A DNA stretch of 64,000 bases from Laspinema olomoucense D3b (GCF_025370785.1 NZ_JAMXFA010000008.1:124001-188000); one strand, 5' to 3'. Shown: positions 1 to 8,615, numbered from the stretch's first letter. Numbers and translations: made by a program. Notes: generated by a model not told the origin, from the sequence alone.

Positions 1-654
1 ATGCAACAATTTAATCAACTAAATAAAACATTGATTGCTTATGTCAGAAAACCAAAAATAAATTTACCTGACCCAATTCCTAAATTAGATGACCCCCAAC
101 GATTTGCTAAATATGGTGCCGCTGTTCCAAATGGTTCTTATGTTGCAGTAATTGGGTCAAGAAAATTTCGCTCGGCTGCCTGGGCAAAAGGTGCTATCAC
201 TCAATTTATTAATGCTTTACCTGGTGATTGTAAAATTGTCAGTGGTGGAGCTAAAGGGGCTGATTCTTATGCTGAAGATGCAGCCATTGCCCGTGGATTA
301 CCTATTATCGTTCATCCAGCTAATTGGGTTCAAACTCCTAAACGTGATGCTACTGGACAAATTGACCCTAATTGGAGACCTAAATTAATTCCTTCTGACC
401 GACGAATAGAAGATTCAAATGAACGAAGCAATGCCGGTACAGAACGGAATAAGGTGATTGTTGATGATTGTAATTGTCTTTATGCTTTCATCGTTAGGGG
501 TGGTTCCAGTGGTAGTGAAGATGCAACTCAATATGCCGCTCTTAAAGATAAACACAACTTGGAAATGGTATTTGAAGAAGGAGCCGAAGAAGTTGAGAGA
601 GTTAACTCAAGACGCAGTACCATGAATCTCTTCTTCTTTGAAGAAGGTGTTTAA
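1..654 (+). CDS. SLOG-superfamily protein, DUF2493/YspA-like (start may lie upstream)
   Basis: Rossmann-like nucleotide-binding protein. Motifs of the DUF2493 branch appear in order: VAVIGSRKF (residues 48-56), VSGGAKGAD (80-88), GTERNKVIVDDC (146-157) and GGSSGSEDA (167-175). SLOG proteins as a family bind or process nucleotide-derived ligands and are frequent in mobile-element conflict systems; the ligand here is unknown. The ATG is the first base of the window, so the true start could be further upstream. It ends 52 nt before the polymerase-like gene on the same strand with no terminator between, so the two are probably co-transcribed. The family call is firm, the role is not. Confidence 0.8.
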   Translation: MQQFNQLNKTLIAYVRKPKINLPDPIPKLDDPQRFAKYGAAVPNGSYVAVIGSRKFRSAAWAKGAITQFINALPGDCKIVSGGAKGADSYAEDAAIARGLPIIVHPANWVQTPKRDATGQIDPNWRPKLIPSDRRIEDSNERSNAGTERNKVIVDDCNCLYAFIVRGGSSGSEDATQYAALKDKHNLEMVFEEGAEEVERVNSRRSTMNLFFFEEGV

Positions 655-706
655 AAAGACTGAACTGAATCTGAACTGAATATTATACACAATACAGGAG
701 AAAATC

Positions 707-3700
707 ATGAGTCCAACTGATAGATTTGTTTTAACTTACAATTTGGTTTCAGTTATTCCCAGTGGAGACTTAGAAAAAATTGTTTCTAGGACAGAAATGG
801 GGGTCTGGAATGGAAAAAATAAAAAATGGGTAGAAGATGGAGATAAAACCTCAACAGCAATTGCTTTAGCAACTGAAACAGTCTACAACAATATTATATT
901 GTCAGCATTACATCCAGACCATGATTTTTCAGTTTGTGCTATTCCAACAAATTCCACTCCAGAAGATGAAGTGGTATTAGATGACTATGATAACTTTTCT
1001 CTAGATTTAGCTGGGGGTTCCAGAAAACATGGACATTTCCTATTTACCCGAAAATTATCCTTTCCCGAAACTGTTGGTCAATATTATTTTCCTCCAGAAA
1101 AAGCTAACATGGGTCGGATTAATTATGGCTCCATCTGCCTAAGCGAAAACAAAGCTCTATTTGCCCTGAAGAATGCCAGAATATTAGTTGTTCCTGACCC
1201 AGAATTACAAAATAATAGACCAGTCCCCGGTGCTGAAAATCCTTATAATGTTGGTGATGCTCATGGTAAAATCAAAACCAGTCTATTGGATTTACTTTTA
1301 GAAGGCATTGTAGACCAACAACTTATTCGGGAAAGAACCCCGATACAATTTCGCTTGGGAATCCCTATTGAAAGAGAAAAGGGAATTTGGGGCAAAGGTA
1401 CAGTTTCTCCAGTTGATGATTTAGAAACTGATTTAGTCTTGCCTGAAAGTTGTTTCAAAACTTTTAAACCTTCAGTTACAGGTTTTACAATCATATATGA
1501 CAAGGTTTATATTGCAGCATTAGGTGAGGCTCAAGAACGTCAAAGTCGTGGTGGTACTCAGATTTGGTCTTGGTTTCCAATCGATATCATTGAACAAGAT
1601 ATTATGCCAGAAACAAGGGCTGAATGTGAAAAAATAGTAGAGGCGATCGCATCTCGGGATGTTTATAAAGTAGCTCAACTATTTAGCCCAAAACGAAATA
1701 ATATCACCGTTGATGAAAAAGATACCGAATTACCCAATAAATGGTTTGATGAACTGATGGCAATCTGGGCAGGAGGAAACCCAGAAGATGAGATAGATGA
1801 TAATGCTGAAGTCTATATGCCAGCATTGTCATTAGTGCTGGATTATGACCAGAATAGAATTCTTGAACGTCATCCTTATGTTATTGATGCAGTTTCTCGG
1901 TCTCTTCAGAAAAAATGGCGGAGATTAGCAATCAATGGTGCTGTCCGTATGTCTTCTTTTATGGCTCAACCTGATGATTCTTTAGGAGATATGACATTTT
2001 CATGTAAACATCTGGAGAAAGTAGAACATATTAGTTATCGATATCCAGTAAGACATTGGGGAGATATTCAATTATGGGATTGTGTTCCCAGTCCCAATGA
2101 CGAATATAATGGAGTGTTTTTCACAAGTCATGTCACCTTTGGCGGAACAGGAATCGATGGAAAAGCTCCTCATGGTCAAGGTGGGGATTTTGATGGAGAT
2201 TATGGGAATGCCATCAAAGCCGAAAAATTACCCAATATTGCTCAACGTATTCGGGATTGGGATGATGAAAGTTCTCCTCATTATCGTCGTCGTCCGAGTG
2301 TTATCAAAGCCCCCAAATCTCCTATCCAAAATACTCTCAAACAAGTAGCTTTGCGTAGTATGGATAATCAAACTGGTGCAGTTGCCAGTATGATTATGTA
2401 TGCTCAAGCTAAAGGTCTAACAGAGGAAATCGTTCCCGATGGAACTGGACGAACTGTCTTGGAAGTCCTTTCTCAAGCCTTACAAGATGAAGTAGATAGA
2501 TTCAAGAATGATTTAGCTAGAGATACTAAGGCTTTAGAGTTAGTTTCTCAAATTCTAACAAGAGGTGCTAAACGTCCGGTTTGGCAAAGTGATTATAAAA
2601 GTCGAGCCGCATATCTTTCTCGACCAATGGAGGTGGGCGCTCCAGGAACTGATGATGATACGATTTCCTTTATGATTCGGGAAGTTAATCAATATTGGAA
2701 AGAAGCTGAGTTTCCTAGTCCTGAAAAACTAGGTTCCAATAAATTCCGATATTTATTCGGTATTAATCCTATTTCTGCCGGTCTAGTTACACAACAGCAA
2801 ATTGACCATGCCCGAGAAGGTCAACGTGAATATAATCGCCGATTAACCAATGCTGTCCGTATTCTTTCTACCGATGATTCAGCCATTCGTAAATTATTAC
2901 GAGATGCTAAGGACCAGCGCATGGAACTACAACGGCGTTTATTCGCCGCTTATGATAAACAAATTGCTGCTGAAAAACTTAGAAGTTGGGCCATCGCTTA
3001 TTGGTGGGTAGCTCATAATGAACGGGCTGGTGATACTGATGACCATCCTATGGGTAAAGCTGGACTGCCCTTTTTACTGTTTCCTGATATTATTGCTGCA
3101 CAATTAGCTTCGGGTCAATACAAATTTGTCATTTATGGTATTCAGAAACAAGACCAACCTAATTATGCGAGTTATGTTCCTTTTTCTCAACCTCGGGATG
3201 TTGTCCTAATTGGTACTCAAAAGTCTTTAAGTCGTTCTACTTGGGTTCTTTGGCCTGATGCTAAAGGTCGCGCTGTTTACGTTAATAAAGCTGGTGATAT
3301 CGCTTTATCCCGTCGTAGTATTGGTCCCAATCAATTTGGTTATACCAATAATGATGGTTTTGTCTATGTTTTTGAAAATACTCAAGTTGATGTTGAATAT
3401 CTAAACAACAATAATCAAGTTGTTTTAGATGAACCGATTGGGAATCGACATTTTTACTTATCTCCCAATGGACAAATCCTGGTAAAAAATCAAGCTCCTC
3501 CTACTGAATCTCCTTATGAAGATAATGAAGGAAATAGAGGTTTATTTAGACATCTTTTAGTTAATGGTTCAATTGTTTATGTTGATATCAGTGGGGGTAA
3601 TTCTCCTGATAATTCCCCGGTTTTTGTTCGAGTTCAATCTCAACAAACTACCTCTTATCAAGATAAACAAGGAAATATTGTTCTGAATGGAACTTTACCT

Positions 3701-4255
3701 GAATCTCAATATTTTTATGTGTCGGCTGAGGACCAAAGTATTTATATCAGTGATGAACGTCCTCATCCCCGACAAAAGAAACAAGAAAACAAAACCGACT
3801 CGATTGTTATTGTAACTAAAGGCCCTGACCCCAAATCTTATCTAAATTTGGGAGTTGTAGAGACGAAAAACATTACCAGTATTGAAGTCGGTCAAATCAT
3901 TTTTGCCCAAATTGAATCTTATCGCAAGTCGGATGGAACTTTAAGTGAAAACTCGGTTGAGGTGACTGTTCAAGGAAAACCTAGAAAATCTTATGTGATT
4001 TATCCAGCACTAGGTGACCAGAATTATATGTTTGCTGATTGGGATGAACAAGTAACTATGTGGACAGAGGAGTTTGTTACTCCATCAGGAACTACTCGTC
4101 AAATTGTCTTTGTTCAATGTGGAAGAACGGGCAATGTTCCAACTCCTATTGGTAGTTTATTTTTGGGTTGTGTTGCTATTCCAGAAGGTCGGCAAATTCA
4201 GGCTTATGTTCGCCGAATCCCTAAACTTCACGAAACTATCTTTTCTCCTCTCTAA
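707..4255 (+). CDS. Candidate single-chain two-barrel RNA polymerase (YonO / RdRP-like)
   Basis: 1182 residues; SD AGGAG sits just upstream of the ATG. The middle carries, in order, R445-Y-P-V-R-H-W-G-D-I-Q455, then D494-F-D-G-D498, then DNQTGAV (553-559) and VDRFK (596-600). This order parallels cellular RdRPs (RNPxLHPGDIR, DbDGD, DNLGxI, VDxxK) and the beta-prime subunit (RxPTLHRxxIQ, NADFDGD). In those enzymes the three Asp of DxDGD bind the catalytic Mg. The last ~390 residues (from ~790) look beta-rich, with repeated Asn/Gly-rich strands, and match nothing I know. YonO of phage SPbeta is the closest known style of single-chain enzyme. Template (DNA or RNA) cannot be judged from sequence. 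Linked to the SLOG gene upstream. The polymerase-fold inference is good; the activity is unproven. Confidence 0.72.
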   Translation: MSPTDRFVLTYNLVSVIPSGDLEKIVSRTEMGVWNGKNKKWVEDGDKTSTAIALATETVYNNIILSALHPDHDFSVCAIPTNSTPEDEVVLDDYDNFSLDLAGGSRKHGHFLFTRKLSFPETVGQYYFPPEKANMGRINYGSICLSENKALFALKNARILVVPDPELQNNRPVPGAENPYNVGDAHGKIKTSLLDLLLEGIVDQQLIRERTPIQFRLGIPIEREKGIWGKGTVSPVDDLETDLVLPESCFKTFKPSVTGFTIIYDKVYIAALGEAQERQSRGGTQIWSWFPIDIIEQDIMPETRAECEKIVEAIASRDVYKVAQLFSPKRNNITVDEKDTELPNKWFDELMAIWAGGNPEDEIDDNAEVYMPALSLVLDYDQNRILERHPYVIDAVSRSLQKKWRRLAINGAVRMSSFMAQPDDSLGDMTFSCKHLEKVEHISYRYPVRHWGDIQLWDCVPSPNDEYNGVFFTSHVTFGGTGIDGKAPHGQGGDFDGDYGNAIKAEKLPNIAQRIRDWDDESSPHYRRRPSVIKAPKSPIQNTLKQVALRSMDNQTGAVASMIMYAQAKGLTEEIVPDGTGRTVLEVLSQALQDEVDRFKNDLARDTKALELVSQILTRGAKRPVWQSDYKSRAAYLSRPMEVGAPGTDDDTISFMIREVNQYWKEAEFPSPEKLGSNKFRYLFGINPISAGLVTQQQIDHAREGQREYNRRLTNAVRILSTDDSAIRKLLRDAKDQRMELQRRLFAAYDKQIAAEKLRSWAIAYWWVAHNERAGDTDDHPMGKAGLPFLLFPDIIAAQLASGQYKFVIYGIQKQDQPNYASYVPFSQPRDVVLIGTQKSLSRSTWVLWPDAKGRAVYVNKAGDIALSRRSIGPNQFGYTNNDGFVYVFENTQVDVEYLNNNNQVVLDEPIGNRHFYLSPNGQILVKNQAPPTESPYEDNEGNRGLFRHLLVNGSIVYVDISGGNSPDNSPVFVRVQSQQTTSYQDKQGNIVLNGTLPESQYFYVSAEDQSIYISDERPHPRQKKQENKTDSIVIVTKGPDPKSYLNLGVVETKNITSIEVGQIIFAQIESYRKSDGTLSENSVEVTVQGKPRKSYVIYPALGDQNYMFADWDEQVTMWTEEFVTPSGTTRQIVFVQCGRTGNVPTPIGSLFLGCVAIPEGRQIQAYVRRIPKLHETIFSPL

Positions 4256-4299
4256 TAAAACTCGTCTAACCTATAAACTAGAGCAAACATCAAAGGTGA

Positions 4300-4431
4300 A
4301 TGAAAATTGAACTGAGTGCTTTGGAGATTAATGCCATAAAAAGGGCGCTAAAACAAATGCCCCAAATTGATGATGATGGCTATGACAGTATTTATTGTCA
4401 AGTACGAGCAAAAATCATGAAACTTGCATGA
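4300..4431 (+). CDS. Small hypothetical protein, 43 aa
   Basis: Short ORF 44 nt after the polymerase-like gene, with a weak purine-rich SD (AAAGGTGA) touching the ATG. The product starts MKIELSALEINAIKRALK, contains an acidic IDDDGYDSIY stretch and ends IMKLA. It looks like a small helical protein; no family is recognised. Same strand and spacing suggest it is the third gene of the SLOG-polymerase transcript. Supported only by start context, position and amino-acid make-up. Confidence 0.45.
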   Translation: MKIELSALEINAIKRALKQMPQIDDDGYDSIYCQVRAKIMKLA

Positions 4432-4453
4432 CCAAACTTGACTTGCATCACTA

Positions 4454-4485
4454 TGACCGCACTCGGGCAATACCTGGTGCGGTCA
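4454..4485 (+). terminator. Inverted repeat, probable transcript end
   Basis: TGACCGCAC and GTGCGGTCA form a perfect 9-bp stem with a 14-nt loop just after the 43-aa gene. There is no long T tract, so intrinsic termination is uncertain. It lies between this rightward cluster and the leftward caspase pair. Confidence 0.4.
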
Positions 4486-4532
4486 GTGTGTTTGTGAAAT
4501 GCTTTGTGGGTAGGTGACTTGCATCGGCTGGT

Positions 4533-4856
4533 TTATTGTGGAGGGAAACCTTCTAAGGGATTGGACTCCCAGACAAAGTTTGGGTCCAATTCATCACCTG
4601 GATTATCAAATTCAAAGGGAGTTTTCAGTGCCGCTAGATTTTTCTCAAATAATTCCCATGCTTCTAATTCCGTTGAAGCTCCTTCAGCAACTACCCAAGG
4701 AATTCGTTTCCCTGATGAGTCCCTAATATCTTCTCTACTTAAGATTCTCCATACTCGGGCTGTTGTATTATTTGGTCCTCCACCTGCCAATGTTTGATAT
4801 CCTGCTCTAAATTCTTCTCCATATTCATTTCGGTAATCACTTAATGTTTTACTCAT
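4533..4856 (-). CDS. Hypothetical protein next to caspase
   Basis: 107 residues, start MSKTLSDYRNEYGEEF, acidic C-terminus ending LEGFPPQ. Its ATG overlaps the caspase stop by 4 nt (ATGA), so it is translationally coupled to the protease. No family recognised. A WVVAEGASTELEAWELFEKN segment suggests a small alpha/beta fold. Coupling suggests a partner, substrate or inhibitor of the caspase; this is inference from position only. Confidence 0.6.
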   Translation of the reverse strand: MSKTLSDYRNEYGEEFRAGYQTLAGGGPNNTTARVWRILSREDIRDSSGKRIPWVVAEGASTELEAWELFEKNLAALKTPFEFDNPGDELDPNFVWESNPLEGFPPQ

Positions 4857-5554
4857 ATTTTAAATACCTCCAAGTCATTGAATTGTTCATCATTTACTCC
4901 AAATTTAACATATTGGGGTCTTTGTCGGGGGATAAGTTTCTTTGCCGCCGCATCTAGCATCGATGAATAATTTCCTTGAAATTTACCCCCATTCCATATT
5001 TGTAATAATTTCTCAGTGAAGGCTCCATAACCATTACCTAAGCGAGAAACTTGTGAATATGCACAAGATGCTAATAAAATTCCTGATGCTTCTATCACTG
5101 GACATGATTTTGTTTTAGGTTCTGGTACATCGAATCCTCCACTATGACAACAATCTAAGATTACTAAAATTCTTACTCCGGGTTTGAATAATGACCACCA
5201 CTCATGTAATTCATCATCGATGAGTAGTTTATCCTGTAACACCAATGATTCATCATATCCATCAAATTCATTCCCTAAATTATCCAACACCTTACATCCA
5301 TGACCACTGAAACTCAACCAAAATATATCTCCGCCTTCCAATTCTTCTGCTGCTGATTTTATTAACTTTTTAACCGTTTCATATTTAGCTTCTTGACCAA
5401 ATAATGGTGTTGGTGACCATCCTTGACTATAAGCTATCCTTGCCATTGCCAAAGCATCGTCTTCACAATATTTCAATGGTCTGCTATTTATGGATGATTC
5501 ATTTACTCCTATATGTATTGATTTCCCTATCTTTCCTACATTCCATCCTCTCAT
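4853..5554 (-). CDS. Caspase-fold (C14) peptidase
   Basis: Orthocaspase-type cysteine protease, 233 residues with the start chosen. The catalytic dyad is visible: His85 in WLSFSGHG and Cys136 in DCCHSGG. Residues ~12-60 form the usual Rossmann-like beginning (IHIGVNESS, CEDDALAMARIA). No death, TPR or WD domain is attached, so it is a minimal caspase. The reading frame stays open upstream to 5710, but that extension is low-complexity (KTKTKTKTE). A GAGAGGA SD sits before the ATG at 5554, so I start there. The 4-nt overlap with the next gene marks a two-gene operon. Cyanobacterial caspases act in programmed death or stress; the trigger here is unknown. Confidence 0.85.
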   Translation of the reverse strand: MRGWNVGKIGKSIHIGVNESSINSRPLKYCEDDALAMARIAYSQGWSPTPLFGQEAKYETVKKLIKSAAEELEGGDIFWLSFSGHGCKVLDNLGNEFDGYDESLVLQDKLLIDDELHEWWSLFKPGVRILVILDCCHSGGFDVPEPKTKSCPVIEASGILLASCAYSQVSRLGNGYGAFTEKLLQIWNGGKFQGNYSSMLDAAAKKLIPRQRPQYVKFGVNDEQFNDLEVFKI

Positions 5555-5574
5555 CTTTTCCTCTCCTCTCTTTC

Positions 5575-5637
5575 TTACACTTGTTTCTGTTTCTGTTATT
5601 GATTCTGTTTTTGTTTTTGTTTTTGTTTTTGTGATAG
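5575..5637 (-). repeat. (ACAAAA)/(ACAGAA) hexamer leader of the caspase gene
   Basis: Read on the minus strand, ACAAAA and ACAGAA units are repeated about nine times directly ahead of the caspase SD. Similar A-rich hexamers precede the genes at 21587 and 43307. Confidence 0.6.
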
Positions 5638-5765
5638 TGATTGAGTGATTGAGATAATCAGGGTTAAAAAAGATGGATAAGATTTGTCGAAAAGAGTAAT
5701 AAAAGAACAAGAGATTTAATAGAATAGAAACAGGGAATATTCAGGTGTGCATTAATTGGGGAAAA

Positions 5766-5786
5766 AGCCAGGAGGTAATCCTGGCT
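5766..5786 (-). terminator. Hairpin with minus-strand T tract
   Basis: 8-bp stem AGCCAGGA/TCCTGGCT, loop GGTAA, followed on the minus strand by five T. It would end leftward transcription before the caspase promoter. Confidence 0.45.
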
Positions 5787-6049
5787 GTGTAAAACCCAAA
5801 CCCAAATAGAAGTCATTGTCTAATTTTATCAAATCAGGGAACGGAAAAACAATCAGAGGCACCAAGCTCTCCGGACACAGGCAAGTATTAGCTATGCAAG
5901 CTTCGTGCTGCGCTTACCGCCAGGAATGGTTTGAGTGAACAGAAGAGTGCGTTCGTGAGTGGATAGCGATCGCCAATGAAGTAGACCAATTTGGGGCGTC
6001 GGATAAGGTCAGCCCCTAAGTAAACCCCTAACTAATCTCAGAGAATACC

Positions 6050-6700
6050 ATGACTAATTTATCAATTTTCAACTTCCACAACAACCAAGTCCGCATCGTT
6101 ATCATTGATGGGAAACCTTGGTTCGTCGCTAAGGATTTGTGTGAAGTGCTGGAAATCAAAAACTCCCGTGACGCACTGACTCGGTTAGATGACGACGAGA
6201 AGGATACCGTAGGTATAACCGACGCTATTGGTCGGGAACAAGATACTACAATTGTTTCGGAGTCTGGGATGTACACTTTGGTGTTCTCTTCCCGCAAACC
6301 TCAAACTAAACCCTTCCGTAAATGGCTAACGAGTAAGTTATCCTCTATGCGACAATCTGCTGATTTAATAAACTTTACCGCCGATAATCCACAGTACGCA
6401 GACAATTCGGGGTTTATTTACCTAGCTAAAACTCCTAACGGTTGGTGCAAAATCGGTATGAGTAAGCAGCCTTATAAACGAATGTCTTCTTTACAGACCG
6501 GGACACCTTTAGAGGTTACTCTAGTTCATCGGGTGTTTACCTTCGATATGGTGGCATTAGAGACATCTTTGCACGAGTATTATTCAGCCTATTGGATGCG
6601 TGGTGAATGGTTTGAATTGCCAGATGACTGTATCCATGAGTTCCCAGCAGTCGCCAATGAACTGGATACCAAACTAGAACAGATTTACTTGCCCGAGTAA
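6050..6700 (+). CDS. BRO-N domain protein with C-terminal T5orf172/MUG113 (GIY-YIG-like) domain
   Basis: 216 residues. N-terminal BRO-N domain (~1-105): FNFHNNQVRIVIIDGKPWFV, AKDLCEVLEI, then FRKWLTSKLSSMRQ. C-terminal module (~125-205) of the T5orf172/MUG113 branch of the GIY-YIG fold: GFIYLAK, CKIGMSKQPYKRM, ALETSLHEYY (the conserved Glu) and RGEWFELP. BRO proteins are common in phages and plasmids, bind DNA and often act as regulators or anti-repressors. The GIY-YIG-like part may cut DNA. The first 20 residues and the leader are nearly duplicated in the next gene. SD is weak (GAGAA). Confidence 0.8.
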   Translation: MTNLSIFNFHNNQVRIVIIDGKPWFVAKDLCEVLEIKNSRDALTRLDDDEKDTVGITDAIGREQDTTIVSESGMYTLVFSSRKPQTKPFRKWLTSKLSSMRQSADLINFTADNPQYADNSGFIYLAKTPNGWCKIGMSKQPYKRMSSLQTGTPLEVTLVHRVFTFDMVALETSLHEYYSAYWMRGEWFELPDDCIHEFPAVANELDTKLEQIYLPE

Positions 6701-6764
6701 AAATAACGGGGGGCTGGGAGTCCTCAGTCCCACTGTAAATCCCTAGCTAATTTTGGAGAATACG

Positions 6765-7568
6765 ATGACTAATCTATCAATTTTCAACTTCAATACCAAT
6801 CAAGTCCGCATTGTCATTATCAATGGGAAACCGTGGTTTGTTGCCAAGGATGTATTGACAGCAATCAGGTCATCGACAACTGTCACCGCGCTAAAATCCT
6901 TACTGGTAGAGGATTTGGGCGAGGAGTTTGTAACTAGCCAACACCTTCAAACCAAGGGCGGCAATCAAGAGATGATGCTTTTATCTGAGCCTGCCCTTAC
7001 TATGTTTGTGTCGCGGTCCCGGACTGAGTTGGGAAAAGCCATGAATCGTTGGATTCACACCGAAGTGCTCCCCGCTATCCGCCAAGAAGGATTTTACAGT
7101 GTCTCGGGTAAACCGATGGCCCCTTTCTGGTATCAGAGATTATTGCTGGATGGGACGAAGAACAAGGCTCCGTTGGGACATTTCACAATCTTCCGGGAAG
7201 TCATCGATTTGGTGAGGGACCTAGAAGCCAATGGGTATGTATTGCCGGATAATGCTTATCCTGATATTTCGGTTGGACTATGTTGGTCGAATCATCTTCA
7301 CGGCCTGGGAATCAACCCGGATACAATTCGGCAATCTTATCGACATCATTACCCTGATGGTCGAATTGTTACTGCCAGTGCGTATGAAAATTTATACTTA
7401 CCCGAATTCCGAGATTGGTTCAATCGGATGTATTTATCAGACAAATTACCTAAATATCTTGGTAAAAAAGATAAATCCTCACTGCCCGCATTAGAAAAAT
7501 TGTTAGAACTTCCCCCTGGCACTATCAATCGTTTACTTACTTCTTCACCCATATCTCAATCTGCATAA
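6765..7568 (+). CDS. BRO-N domain protein with unknown C-terminal domain
   Basis: 267 residues. ATG at 6765 is chosen because GGAG lies 6 nt upstream; a TTG 12 nt earlier is in frame but overlaps that SD. The BRO-N domain (residues ~1-115) has the same opening as the previous gene (MTNLSIFNF), then VRIVIINGKPWFVAKDV and ALTMFVSRSRTELGKAMNRW, LPAIRQEGFY. The C-terminal half (DLVRDLEANGYVLPD... LPALEKLLELP) is not recognised. Tandem duplication of promoter, SD and N-terminus followed by C-terminal replacement is the simplest history. Probably a DNA-binding regulator. Confidence 0.78.
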   Translation: MTNLSIFNFNTNQVRIVIINGKPWFVAKDVLTAIRSSTTVTALKSLLVEDLGEEFVTSQHLQTKGGNQEMMLLSEPALTMFVSRSRTELGKAMNRWIHTEVLPAIRQEGFYSVSGKPMAPFWYQRLLLDGTKNKAPLGHFTIFREVIDLVRDLEANGYVLPDNAYPDISVGLCWSNHLHGLGINPDTIRQSYRHHYPDGRIVTASAYENLYLPEFRDWFNRMYLSDKLPKYLGKKDKSSLPALEKLLELPPGTINRLLTSSPISQSA

Positions 7569-8072
7569 TAATCCACTCCCAAATCAGATTAACGGTTTTT
7601 ACGAAAAAACCCCTGAGAACCACTCTCAGAGGTTTAACTGGTTGTGGGTCAACAACCAATCATGCATCTATCAATCAATATTTTAGCACATTATTTTACA
7701 ATATTCATCAAAAAAAATACCCCAAATTTAATCGAGGTATAGGAGGATTACGGACTTTTGGAGATACTGATGTTACCACGGGTTTTGATTCGGGTTTTCC
7801 CCTCCTCCCCTGTTTAGGGTTTTATCCAGAATCATTAATTATTCTAGCATACTCAATCTGAATAGTCAAACATTATTTGCTTCAAAAACTTTGTAAATAA
7901 CAGACTTAGGGTTATCACTTATCTACCGACGTATCAACCAAAAAATGTCAAAGAAGTACAGACATTTGCTTTATCTCAAAATTTAATTATTTTATCAAAA
8001 TACCCTAATAATTGCCAAGTATTTTTTGGGGGATATGTTAAAATAAAATCAGCACTTCACCTCAATAGAAAA
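7569..8072. other. Gene-free stretch with hairpins
   Basis: Contains an inverted repeat at 7607-7636 (AAACC-CTGAGA / TCTCAG-AGGTTT) with an A run on its left, so it could terminate in the minus direction, and a second one at 7640-7657 (GGTTGT/ACAACC). The rest is AT-rich with no ORF. Confidence 0.55.
7607..7636. terminator. Imperfect hairpin after the BRO pair
   Basis: Stem AAACC(C)CTGAGA/TCTCAGAGGTTT, loop ACCAC. It ends the BRO pair; orientation is uncertain because the T tract is on the minus strand. Confidence 0.4.
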
Positions 8073-8615
8073 ATGTCTAGCGGATTTGGAAGAAAGACAT
8101 ACCATATCAGTTTAGAAACAATAGACTTGTTCCGAATAGGAAAGGGAATATCAGTAGCAAGTATTCAAAACAAATACCACATTGAAATAAAATCAGCAGC
8201 CAAACTGATACAAAAAGACCCCCAACATTTAGTGGATTGGGTAAATAAATCAGGAAAAGAACTAAAACGATGCACAATAATAGGCTCAAAATTATCAATT
8301 TTATGTATTTCGGTATCAGATTATGTGGAGTTTGTACAAACCGAATGTGAAAATGATAATCCGTATGCAGAACAAATAATGTATCGGTCAGTGATAGAAA
8401 GAATTAATACTAGGATTCAATCAGCTAGAGAAGCCGGGAACAATCATTTTGAATTCAATGGGCAAATTGTAAGATTCCAAGTCATTGATGGAGAATCCTT
8501 AATTATGCAAGAAGATTTAGCCGAATTATTGGGAATTACTTTATCAGACTTACAATCGAAAATGCAATCAGCAGAATTTAATCAATATAATCGCAGTGTT
8601 CAAGGATGGATGTAA
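8073..8615 (+). CDS. Hypothetical protein with BRO-N-like C-terminal half
   Basis: 180 residues. The N-terminal ~100 residues (MSSGFGRKTYHISLETIDLF..., DYVEFVQTECEND) resemble a winged-helix or tyrosine-recombinase-free DNA-binding region but match nothing I can name. From about residue 125 the protein reads FEFNGQIVRFQVIDGESLIM then EDLAELLGI, lining up with the start of BRO-N domains (FNFxxNQVRIVIIDGKPWFV, KDLCEVLEI) two genes upstream. It then stops, so only the first third of a BRO-N fold is present. No SD. The next ATG begins immediately after this TAA, so the two are coupled. Confidence 0.6.
   Translation: MSSGFGRKTYHISLETIDLFRIGKGISVASIQNKYHIEIKSAAKLIQKDPQHLVDWVNKSGKELKRCTIIGSKLSILCISVSDYVEFVQTECENDNPYAEQIMYRSVIERINTRIQSAREAGNNHFEFNGQIVRFQVIDGESLIMQEDLAELLGITLSDLQSKMQSAEFNQYNRSVQGWM

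Larger units (their letters stand above)
5555..6049. other. Gene-free stretch between divergent caspase and BRO genes
   Basis: Holds the hexamer leader of the caspase, a perfect 8-bp inverted repeat at 5766-5786 (AGCCAGGA/TCCTGGCT, T-tract on the minus strand), a HIP1-type GCGATCGCC near 5968 and the leader of the next gene. No convincing ORF. Confidence 0.6.

Noticed and set aside
4504-4797. Plus-strand ORFs opposite the 107-aa gene
   Set aside because: Shadows of the coupled minus-strand gene; no start context.
5555-5710. 52-residue N-terminal extension of the caspase
   Set aside because: Low-complexity repeat, no SD at 5710; a good SD exists for the ATG at 5554.
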